A DNA stretch of 64,000 bases from Gautieria morchelliformis (Eukaryota; Basidiomycota; Agaricomycetes; Gomphales; Gomphaceae): positions 124,001-188,000 of the forward strand of contig WHVA01000019.1 of assembly GCA_015179125.1 (NCBI GenBank). Reading direction: 5' to 3'. The position numbers and the translations under genes are program-made. The notes under the pieces were generated by a model. That model saw nothing but the letters and a program-made list of their open reading frames with translations, was not told the DNA's origin and did no database searches. Numbering within the stretch: position 1 is the first letter of the stretch; each line of letters opens with the position of its first letter. Below are positions 1 through 9,375 of this stretch, in pieces.

Positions 1-534
1 TGGCCGTGTGTGTACCTGAATTGGCCACCATATCTGCAGCCGCTGCTTTCGTTTCCACTCCCCCTGGCTGTTGCTCATGTTTCGCATATTCCTCCCCCTC
101 GAGCACAGCCGTCTCCTTCTCTTTCCCTGTCCCCTGGCATGTTATTTGATGCATACGCGCCACCTTTTTGCCTGTTCCAAAGATAGTCCCAGATTTCAAT
201 TTGAATTCGACTCTGGATGACGGAAATATAGCCGAGAACCCGATATCCGTGAGACGCCCTACGCTGATAAGGTTATTGGGAGCCTCAGTTGTGTGTTTTA
301 CAATGTTGAGCTTGATGGTAAATGTGTCGGTCCCGACTTTGAATTCTAGAGGTACTGTTCCTCATCCATGTGTCATGAGTGAATTGCCAGGGGTAATGCC
401 ATTGATTTCAGAATGGTCTGCCAAGTAAGTTGAAAAATCATTGCGGTCACGGGCTATGTGTGTGGTTGTGGCTGAGTTGGCAAGCCAGTCTGATGCCAGA
501 ATAGAGATGAGAGCCGTGTGATCAGCCATGAATC
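1..534 (-). pseudogene. Ty1/copia pol fragment (aspartic protease region)
   Basis: Read on the minus strand from about 534 downwards, the sequence gives a copia-type protease region. DWLANSATTTHIARDRNDF corresponds to the usual WL-DSGAT motif, followed by LEFKVGTDTFTIKL and NNLISVGRLTDIGFSAIF, the typical block before the integrase zinc finger. The active-site Asp-Ser-Gly is replaced by Asn-Ser-Ala, and an in-frame TGA lies at 362-364, so it is dead. It runs off the left edge. It differs in sequence from the copia element at 535-8803, which has its own protease region near 5800, so it is a remnant of another copia family. The gag piece at 8804-9080 could belong to the same element. Confidence 0.75.
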
Positions 535-1078
535 TAGTAAAAGGACTTCAGTGGTTTGGACAGGGGATAGCGGTGCGCTCGGAACGGGACTCGACGTGAC
601 TATACTATGTATTGTAGTGTACAATTGACAGGGTAGCCTATGTCACTCAGGCTGGAGCAGCAGTGAGAGCTACAAGGGACTGAGACTGAGAATAACGCTG
701 ATGTGGACAACTATGATTGTCTGGGCTCTTAGACATACAAGGTAACTACTTTATACTAAACAGAATATTGCTGACTAGTAGGTGTCTAGCTCGGTGTGGA
801 GTGTGAAGGAATGTACATAGAAGATCGGATGGGAAATAGTGCGGGGATAGATCTCCGGGGTTATGCCCAGAGTGGAGTCGAGTCACGGGGTAGTTTTATA
901 CCTAGTTATACATGTACATATTCTGGATCAGGTGTAGTGAATGGAGATGGAGTGGGGGAATTGGGCTGAGTCGTGGGGTAAGAGTCAGTTGGGGATAAGG
1001 AGCGTATGGGATCATACATGGCGCATATATGCGCTCGGATCAGTTCCAGGCAGCCAGCACGTCTCTGGTTCCACAACA
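535..1078 (-). repeat. Left (3') LTR of copia element
   Basis: This segment is repeated with high identity at 8284-8803 in the same orientation. Read on the minus strand it starts TGTTGTGGAACC at 1078. The neighbouring copy lacks a stretch of about 24 bases around 940-965. A purine-rich tract directly upstream (minus strand, 1079-1092) fits a polypurine tract, which makes this the 3' LTR. The outer edge near 535 is placed where similarity to the other copy ends, so it may be off by a few bases. Confidence 0.85.
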
Positions 1079-1092
1079 CACCCCTTCAAGCA
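1079..1092 (-). other. Polypurine tract of copia element
   Basis: On the minus strand CTTGAAGGGGTG lies directly upstream of the LTR start TGTTGTGG. This is the expected position and composition of a plus-strand primer for reverse transcription. It was inferred from position only. Confidence 0.55.
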
Positions 1093-2291
1093 TGCCTGAC
1101 TCCTAAGCCGTTAAGGAGATAGGCATGCTTGCACAGAGACAGAGGCTTGGTGAGGATATCGGCTGGGTTGTCGAGTGTGGGGATGTAGTGGAGTTTGATG
1201 GTGCCGTTAATGACCTGATCGCGTGTGTAGTGGTAGTGTGTATCAATATGCTTCGTCCTGCTGTTGCTGACTTTGTTGTTTGAGAACATAATGTAAGATT
1301 GGTTGTCAGTGAACAGTGGGATCAGTGTGAAGTCATGTCTGAAGTCCTTGCCGAGTCTGATCAGCCATATCCCCTATGCTGACGCGATGGAGCCCGCCAC
1401 CAGCTCAGATTCCATCGAGGATCGAGTGACGATGCCCTGCTTTTTTGATGCCCAGGAGATGGGGGATCCATTGAATGTGAAAACCCACCCTGTGGTCGAT
1501 TTTCTATCGTTAATGTCTCCTGCAAAGTCAGCGTCGGTGAACCCGGAGAGGTTATGAGCGTAACCCTCAATCCCATCCCCATACTGGGTGTATGATATTC
1601 TGTGCTCCTTCGTCTGGAGAAGGTAGCGGACTATCCGTTTGGCCGCCTCCCAGTGGGCGAGCGTCGGCTTGGATGTGAATTGCACGCACTTATTTGTGGT
1701 GTATGAGACGTCGGGACGGGTCGAAATGGTGCAGTAGTTGATGCTTCCGATCAATGAGGCGTACGGTACGTCGATGGTGTTGTCAGCATTGGTGGCAACA
1801 CGTAGGTCGCACGTGTGGTCCATGGGCGAGGTGACTGGTCTTCCCGACGATATGTTGAACCTCCTAGCGATTGTGGCTATGAAGGAGGGTTGGGATATAT
1901 GTATCGTCCCTAGATCTCGGTTTCTGCTGATGCGTATGCCAACGAGTCGCTCTGGCTCCCCCAGATCCTGAATATCAAAACTTCCTCTAATGTCGTTGAT
2001 CATGCGGCTCATGCCTTCTACTGAGTTGGCTACAAGCAATCCATCATTGACATACCATCTGGAGAGCTCGATTGATCCGCCGTCTCCAAACCTGAAGTAG
2101 ACGGTGGAGTCGGCGTTTCCGGGCACGAATCCGAGCTTGCCGAGCTCATTCTTTAGAGTGTGGTGCCACACCCTTCCTGACTGTTTGAGACCGTAGATCC
2201 CTTTGTTTAGCTTACAGACCATAGATTCGTGCCCTGGCTTGATGAAACCCTCGTGTTGACACATGTATATGTCATCCTCGAGGATGCCGTT
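1086..2291 (-). pseudogene. Ty1/copia pol 3' part: RT second half and RNase H
   Basis: This is the downstream part of the copia polyprotein. Visible motifs are DDIYMCQHEGF, CKLNKGIYGLKQSGRVWH and SRWYVNDGLLVA (the RT active-site block, normally YVDD, here YVND). RNase H follows with GFTDADFAGD, RKSTTGWVF and RSSMESELVAGSIASA, ending in LHYIPTLDNPADILTKPLS. One in-frame TAG at 1374-1376 separates the two open stretches (2297-1374 and 1289-1086), which share a frame. With the YVDD to YVND change the enzyme is probably inactive. The upstream half of RT resumes at 3739, beyond the inserted LTR. Confidence 0.9.
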
Positions 2292-3733
2292 TGTCAAGAT
2301 TGGTTTTCAGGTGTTAATATCGTGTATTAGTGAACACAGCGAATGCCTGAATAACTTGTGCGAATAAGTATGCCATTCGGCGAATAGGTGAACCAATGAA
2401 TGTTCACAAGGTAAGAGGGTTTGCCTAAACGGGGCTCACCCTATCTACAGTCGTAGTGAAATAGCCCGTGGCTCTTGACGATGCAATGTGCAAGGTCTCA
2501 CGGAAGGGCTGTCTAAGTCTTGACAATCCCTTCGCTGGCGAAGGTGCTCCTTCGGAGCCCTTCGCCAACAGCACAGAAAATGGTTCGAAGGCTAAGGTAA
2601 CGAAGGTGAAGTATGAGAACTCACCAGTGGCGCCTCAGTCCTCTGCTGGTCAAAGATGGGAATCTCCAAGAGAAGGCTTAAGACGATGGCCACAGCGAGG
2701 TCAAATTTGCACAAGATGAATGATAATTGAACTGGGGAATATACATGCGAATGTAAACTACTTATATCGAATGCTCGTAAGGTATCAGCGAATATGAAAG
2801 AGGCCGTCACGAGTCAGGGTTGGATAGGGGTGCGCAGTCATGATACTAAGTAGATGGAATAAACATACAATAGAGTGAGGGGAGAATGCGAACATGAAAC
2901 GACGGAGAGTAAAGGGGGCGAAGGCACTTATGGACAAAACCATGTCTTGGGACCCGCAAACACACTACCCTGCACGGACTCTTCGTTTACTGGGTTGATC
3001 CCGCACGACCTATGGGAGGGATGTCCTGCGACCACACTTTGGCCATACGAACACCCAATGGGGTCAGATTAAGAAGATGATGGGGTTAATGATGAACCAT
3101 CATGCCGGGTGAATGGTATCGATCATATTTGATGGCGTGCCTGCTGGCGAAATGCGCGAGCAGTGAATAGCGGTTCAGAGAATGGGGCGAACAGCGGGTA
3201 GAGTGGATGTAGAGGAGGAGTGGTCGGTGGGTGCGGCGAAGATGCTAGGGAGTGACGAGGGGGAACATAGAGGTAGGGCGGTAGGAGAAATAAACCGGTC
3301 ATGACAATGGTGTGCCTGTTGGCGAATGATGCAAGCAGCGAATCATCGTTCGGCGAAATGCGAGGAAGGGCGAATAGAGGTGACATAGAGGAGAACAGGT
3401 CGAGGTGGGAGGAAAAGCTGAGCGAACACTGGGGAGGAGTAGCGAAAGGGGAAATGGGGATAACAAGGTGCAGGAAATACACAGGTCATGACAATCCAAT
3501 TTACCAGAACACCATTGGAAGAGGGTCGAGCAGAGGAGGTGGTAGACCCAGCGATGACTGCTAAGTCAGTCCAAAGACCTCGATCGTGCATTTGACGGCG
3601 TAGCTATGGTAATTGGCGTGAACAGCAAGAATCGGTTGCCGAACACGACAATGGCGATCGGAACGAACACGCAAATGGGGTGAGAGATGGCAGGACAGAG
3701 CACCTGAGTATGAGAAATAAACGCGTCATGACA
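2292..3733 (-). mobile_element. Solo LTR (TGTCA...TGACA family) inserted in copia RT
   Basis: This 1442-base segment starts TGTCAAGATTGG and ends CGCGTCATGACA. It is flanked on both sides by CCGTT (2287-2291 and 3734-3738), a 5-base target duplication that interrupts the copia RT frame exactly. Related copies in the window are at 6642-7918, 13785-15401, 14137-15167 and 27148-28077. TG/CA termini, the 5-base duplication, length, a TATA-like box in the family and no coding capacity all fit a solo LTR. Its sense direction, judged from the TATA box in sister copies, is minus. A non-autonomous DNA transposon with short inverted ends is the alternative. Confidence 0.8.
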
Positions 3734-3738
3734 CCGTT

Positions 3739-6093
3739 CAGGTACGCACCCTTGACGTCAACTTGGCATACCTCGAGGTTGTAGCGGCACGCAAGCGCCA
3801 GGATGAGTTGGATTGTCGTGAATCTAATTGTAGGTGAGTATGTCTCGTTGAAATCTAACCCCGGGATCTGTGAGAAGCCCTGAGCGACAAGTCAGGATTT
3901 GAACTTATCGACTTGTCCCAGATTGTCCCGCTTGACGTGATACGTCCACCGGCAGCCAACAATGTTGACGCAGATGGGCCACTCTACTAGTGTCCAGGTG
4001 TGGTACCCCATCAGGGTCTCGTACTCGACTTCCATGCTGACTGTCCACTCTGGTGTGCTAGCCGAATTCATCACGTCCCTGTAGTTGGCCGGCTTGTCGT
4101 CCGCTAGTACGACGAACGCGGACTCGGTTGCTTCCAGGTCAGTGATTCCATGGGCAAAGGCTATCATTTCGACGTACAGTGCGTGCTGACGCTTCCCTCG
4201 ACCATAGGACTGGTTTTCGGGATCGAGCCATGGGCCTCTCTCGAAGTCCTTCGGCGCGTGAGCGATGGACTCATCCTCACTGTTCTTTCCCTCTCCCGCC
4301 ATCTCTACCTTGGCGTGCGTATCCTTCTCCACCTCCTTTTCCTCGCCATTCGCCTGACTCTCTGCCTCTCGATCCTCCCCTTCTGAATGGTTTGGCAACT
4401 CTTGGTCATCGGTCCACTCAATCCCATGGGCTGGGGGTGTAGACTGGGTGAAGGTGGTGAGTGTATCCTTGATCCAGAGGTTGGGGGAGGAGTCGTTGTC
4501 TGTGGCATGTATAGTGACGCGTTCGATGTGGCTGGACTCATCGAATATGATGTCCCTCACCTTGAGGATCGTGTGCGTCTGTGGGATCCAGACCTTGTAT
4601 GCCTTCGAGTTGTCGAAGTACCCTACAAATACTCCTTCGACCGATCTGTACTGACCTTTCCTTCTGATAGCCTTTGGGATCAGGGCCCAGAACTTGCATC
4701 CGTAAGTGCGTAACCAATCTATGCTCAGGTTCTTATCCCAGAATGCCTCGTAGGGCGACGTGCCGATGCGATGGTGGAGGACGCGGTTTCTGACAAAATT
4801 GACTGTGTGGATCACCAAGACCAAGAACTTGCTCATGAGTTCGGATTCATGCTGGAGGGTGAGTGCGCCTTCTTGTAGCGTGCGGTTGTAACGCTCGGCG
4901 ATCCCATTATGCTTTGGGGTATAGGGTGAAGTAGTCTCGTGTACAATGCCGAGCTTACTGCATATGTACGTGAACTCCTTCCCTATGTATTCACCTCTGT
5001 TGTCTGATCTGATCTTCTTCACGTCGGCCCTCTTCTGTTGCAGCAGCCATGCCATGTAGCGTTTGAAGGACCCGGAGACGGTGCCACATTCCTTGTTTTT
5101 GAGGAAGTCGATGCTGGCTAATCTGGTTTTTAGGTCGAGCCAGATGATGAAGTATCGATATCCGCCGACGGACAGTTCAAATGGGCCACACACATCGGAG
5201 ACGATAATGTCCCCGATGTTGTCAGGTAGGTCCTCGGTCTTCCAGAACGGCATGCGGGTCTGTTTCCTGTGTGGGCAGTTGATGCACTGAGGGATGGGGC
5301 CGTGGTGTATGCCGGGTGAGAATTTCTTCGCCGTTTTCAGCTTCCTCATGGACTCTAGCGTGGAGTAACTAGTGTGAGCTAATCTATGATGCCATAGGAT
5401 GACCTCAGCTGGTTCAGAGGAGTACCTCACCTGCTCGGGTCGGGCTTTGGTCGGGGTAAGTGCCATATAAGTGAACAGGTTGGCGATCTTTGAACTGTGC
5501 GCCAGGATACAGCCATTGAGTGCTAGGGAGGAATAGCTTTTCCTGAATATTACATTCACATTCGAGTTTGTCATGCGCCCAACGGACAATAAGTTCGCCT
5601 GCAACTTGGGCACGTATATGACGTCAGTCAAGGTGATGGGTACATTGGGGAGCTCGAACTTCAGGTCGGACACAATATCTATGTGTATGGTGCCCCTCTT
5701 GTCGGCTGTGAAGGAGTCCCCGCTTGCCGTCTCAATGGTGACGGGAGTGATGTCATGGATGGAGGCGAAAAGGTCCAGGTTACCCAACAGGTGGCTAGAT
5801 GCGGCCGAATAGATGAGCCAGGTGTGTGAATCCATGATCGTTGATGTCAGGGCAACGGTGTGTGCGGTGGTGACGATCTTTGGGACAGGTTCATGTGGTG
5901 CCTCGAGTGCGTTGGCAACCATTATGATGTTCTTCGTCTGTCCAGCCAACTGTGCTACCGTGTCCTGCGCAGGCCTGCCGGGCTGCAGGGTCTGCTGCTG
6001 GACAACTGATGAGGGTGCGCGTCGATTCAAGGAAGTCTGAACTGATGAGTTGGACTGTCCTTGATTGGGTCTCCAGGGTGTCTGCCCAGACAA
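3739..6093 (-). pseudogene. Ty1/copia pol: protease, integrase, RT first half
   Basis: The polyprotein reads from 6093 downwards. The protease-like block is SHTWLIYSAASSHLLG, with the catalytic DSG replaced by YSA. The zinc finger of integrase (HHRLAHTSYSTL ... CINCPHRKQ) follows. The integrase core shows Asp in VSDVCGPF, Asp in IRSDNRGEY and Glu in NGIAERYNRT, so the DDE triad is intact. After an acidic linker comes the RT start WTVSMEVEYETLMGYHTW. The long open stretch ends at a TGA (3892-3894) in KFKS-stop-LVAQGF. Relatives have Arg there, so a CGA to TGA change is likely. RT then continues to the LTR insertion site near 3738. Confidence 0.9.
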
Positions 6094-6641
6094 ACCACCC
6101 CTGGAGAGTAACAGTGTGATGCCGAGTGACTGGACTTTCCACAGTTATTACAGTGGTAATATGGCCTCTGATTGGGCCTAGGTGTGTGACCCCTTTGTGA
6201 GTGCTCGAATCGTCTGTGGCTCTGGTTCTGAAATGCTGGATTCTGATTTGTATGATTAGCAGGTCGGTTCGGTTTAGACTGCGCGACAAATGCCGTCGCA
6301 GCTTGACTCGACATCTCCAGCACGCTCAAGTTGGCTTCGTGTGCCTTGAGTCTCTCTTCGATCACGTCAGGGTCACGTGTGATCATGCGGATGGTCTGGG
6401 AGATCGGTCTCCACAACTCAGGTACATTACGGAGAATGGTGGCCGCGTGAGTGGAGTCTGCTATTACCTTGTCCATCATCTTCAGCTGACCCCTGAATTC
6501 TTTCATGGTGGTTAGATACGAGACGATGGACTGTCCTTCGAGCATGTGGTAATTCTCATACTTCGTCCTGACGATGCTGATCTTGCTCGGGTCGGTGGAC
6601 TTGAATCTTTTGATCAGTGTCTTCCAGGCTTCGCTGGCAAC
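6027..6641 (-). pseudogene. Ty1/copia gag, downstream part
   Basis: This is the UBN2-type gag segment: EAWKTLIKRFKSTDPSKISIVRTKYENYHM, then a zinc knuckle YYHCNNCGKSSHSASHC about 45 residues before the overlap with pol. The upstream gag part lies at 7919-8258, beyond the inserted LTR. The apparent ATG near 6665 lies inside that LTR and is not a real start. Gag and pol lie in different frames and overlap by about 65 bases, which may reflect decay because most copia elements use one ORF. Confidence 0.85.
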
Positions 6642-7918
6642 TGTCATGACGCGTTTATTCCTCATGACTCAGGTGCTCTGTCTTGGCATTTCTCACCCCA
6701 TCTCCGTGTTCGTTCCGATCGCTATTGTCATGTTCGGCAACCTATATTCGCTGATTCGCGCCCGCTACCACCGCCACGCCGTTAAAACGCACGACCAACA
6801 GTTTTGGACCGGCTTGACAAGTCATCACTGGGTCTACTACCTCCGCTGTTCGACCCTCCTCTGATGGTGTTCCGATAAGTTGGATTTCTGTGACCAGTGT
6901 ATGTCCTACACCTTGGTATCCCCATTTTCCCTTTCGCTACTCCTCCGCGGTATTCGCTCGGCTTCGCCCTCTACCTCGACCTTCCCTCCACTAGGCCACC
7001 TCTGTTCGCCCTTCCTTGCATTTCGCCGAATGGCTAGTCGCTGCTCGCATCATTCGCCAGCAGGTACACCATCAAATACGATCAATGCCATTCACCCGGC
7101 ATGATGGTTCATCATTAACCCCATCGTCTTCTTAATCCAACCCCATTGGGCGTTTGTATGGTCAAAATGTGTTCGCAGGGCATCTCTTCCATAGGTCGTG
7201 CGGAATCGACCCAGTAGACCAAGAGTCCGTGCAGGGTAGAATGTATGTGGGTCCCAAGACATGGTTTTGTCCATAAGTGCCTTCACCACCTTTACTCTCC
7301 GTCGTTTCATGTTCCCCCTCTCCTCGCATTCTATTGTATGTTTATTTCATCTATGCTGTATCATGACTGCATGCCCCTATCCAACCCTCACTTGTGACGG
7401 CCTCTTTCCTATTTGCTGATACCGTACGAGCATTCTATATAAGTAGTTTACATTCGCATGTATATTCCCCAGTTCAATTATCATACGTCGTCCATCTTGT
7501 GCAAACTCGACCTCGCTGTGATCATCACCTTGAGCCTCTCCTTGAAGATTCCTATCTTCGACCAGCCAAGGACTTAGGCACCACTGGTGAGTTCTCATAC
7601 TTCATCTCCGTTGCCCTAGCCTTCGAACTACCTTCTGTGCTGTTGGCGAAGGGCTCCTAAGGAGTACCTTCGCCAGCGAAGGGACTGTCGAAACTTAGAC
7701 AGCCCTTCCGCAATATCTTGCACGTTGTGTCGTCAAGTGTTGCGAGCTGTTCCGCTATGACTGTAGACAGGGCAAGCCCTGTTCGGGCAACCCCTTTGTT
7801 TCGTGAACATTTATCGGTTCACTTATTCGCCGAATGGCATATCTCTTCGCACAAGTTATTCGGGCATTCGCTGTGTTCACTAATACACGATATTAACGCC
7901 TAAAAACCAATGCTGACA
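6642..7918 (+). mobile_element. Solo LTR (TGTCA...TGACA family) inserted in copia gag
   Basis: This 1277-base segment starts TGTCATGACGCG and ends AACCAATGCTGACA. It is flanked by GCAAC on both sides (6637-6641 and 7919-7923). Removing it together with one GCAAC rejoins the copia gag. It is the reverse orientation of the copy at 2292-3733. A TATA-like box (TTCTATATAAGTAG near 7435) suggests a promoter reading plus. It has no coding capacity. Confidence 0.8.
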
Positions 7919-8258
7919 GCAACGTCAGTATCGTCAATGGCGGTGTGTAGCTCGGGGGATATACACAGCATGACTTGGTTGTATGCTGTGTTGTTCCTGT
8001 CGTTCCATTCGTCGACGAGCTGCGAGAGTGGGGTCGTCCCTACGTGAGGGATGTTGTTGGTTATGGTAACTATCTGGTTGGCGGCGGATGCATAAGGTCG
8101 GTGTCAGTGATATTAGCGTACAGTCCGTGATCTCTCGCCGTGGCTAATAGCTCTCGCTTCCAGGAGACCCAGTTGTCTTGCCCTAACTTGGGCTTGATGT
8201 CCCGGAACTTGTGAATGTCGTGTTTAGGGTGCGGTACGGCGGTAATAACTTGGGCCAT
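7919..8258 (-). pseudogene. Ty1/copia gag, N-terminal part
   Basis: From ATG at 8258 the sequence reads MAQVITAVPH, then LGQDNWVSWKRELLATARDHGLY, a typical copia gag start with the conserved Trp-x-x-W block. A frameshift near 8090 ends this frame, after which a second frame reads ASAANQIVTITNN and QLVDEWNDRNNTAYNQVMLCISPELH up to the inserted LTR. The start lies about 25 bases inside the 5' LTR edge, leaving a short leader. Confidence 0.85.
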
Positions 8259-8283
8259 CGGTATGTCTGAGACTTTTAATCTC

Positions 8284-8803
8284 TAGTAAAAGCACTTCAG
8301 TGGTTTGGACAGGGGATAGCGCTGCACTCGGAATGGGACTCGACAGGACTACACTACGTATTCCAGTGTACAAATGACACAGTAGCCTATGTCACTTAGG
8401 CTGGAGCGGCAGTGAGAGATACAAGGGACTGAGACTGAGAATAACGCTGGAGTGGACAAATATAATTGTCTGGGCTCTTAGACATACAAGGTAACTACTT
8501 TATACTAAACAGAATATTGCTGACTAGTAGGTATCTAGCTCGGTGTGGAGTGCGAAGGAATGTACATAGAAGATCAGATGGGAAATAGTGCAGGGATAGA
8601 TCTCCGGGGTTATGCCCAGAGTGGAGTCGAGTCACGGGGTAGTTTTATACCTAGTTATACATGTACATATTCTGGATCAGGTGTATTGGGCCGAGTCGTG
8701 GGGTAAGAGTCAGTTGGGGATAAGGAGCGTATGGGATCGTACATGGCGCATATATGCGCTCAGATCAGTTCCAGGCAGCCGGCACATCTCTGGTTCCACA
8801 ACA
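8284..8803 (-). repeat. Right (5') LTR of copia element
   Basis: This is the direct repeat of 535-1078 and starts TGTTGTGGAACC at 8803 on the minus strand. Gag begins 25 bases downstream. The flanking bases on the two outer sides do not give a clear target duplication, so one flank has probably been rearranged. Confidence 0.85.
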
Positions 8804-9080
8804 TCTTCCACATCTCAATGGGATCGTCCATAACTCCTTCGATACGGACGTACTGTGTAGGATTTAGAGATTTCAGTATGATGCCAGCCGCTTCTTCCCT
8901 TTTCAGCTGCCACTTTTCTATCTGCGCTGCGTCTGTTGGCATTTTCGAGTCCTCGGTGATTATTCGCCATGTGTTGATGGTCATTAGCTTCCCTTGCATC
9001 ACAACTGTCCATGTGTTGTAGTTGGTGCTTGTGAGCTTATGCCTCTCGCACTGTTTTCGGCTTCTGAGTCGACATTGTAG
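8804..9080 (-). pseudogene. Fragment of a second copia gag
   Basis: The minus strand reads KLTSTNYNTWTVVMQGKL, IEKWQLKREEAAGIILKSL and MDDPIEMWKML up to the border of the copia LTR at 8803. YNTW...M and MW..L are the hallmarks of a copia gag (UBN2 family). It is unlike the gag at 7919-8258, so it belongs to another element, possibly the one whose protease lies at 1-534. No intact start was seen. Confidence 0.7.
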
Positions 9081-9235
9081 TTGAGAATCTCTTTCCTCAG
9101 ATTAGACACGAAATGGTGCTCTTCTCCTTCGATCAAGGCACGGGGCCCATAACCTGATACAATTAGGCTGACTTCAAAGAAGGAAATGTATATAGTTAGT
9201 CTGAGTGCAAGCAAATATACGAGGGTCTCGATCAC

Positions 9236-9279
9236 CTGAGTTCGAAGAAGGAAATGTATAGTTCCTTCTTCGAACTCAG
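9236..9279. repeat. Perfect 18-base inverted repeat (hairpin)
   Basis: The arms 9236-9253 and 9262-9279 are perfect reverse complements (CTGAGTTCGAAGAAGGAA and its complement), separated by 8 bases. A partial copy of one arm (CAAAGAAGGAAATGTATA) lies just upstream at about 9174-9192. It sits between the copia gag fragment and the truncated gypsy element, at an element junction. Confidence 0.85.
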
Positions 9280-9375
9280 ACACGATATCGATACGATCAC
9301 ACCATCAGGCCCGAGGCCGAGGCTCTGTCACAAGCCTGCCGGTACGTGGTTGCCACTCAGTACCGGGGGTTGCGT

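Noticed and set aside
6643..6665. ATG at 6665 as the start of copia gag
   Set aside because: It lies in the terminal bases of the inserted solo LTR. The real gag start is at 8258 on the other side of that insertion.
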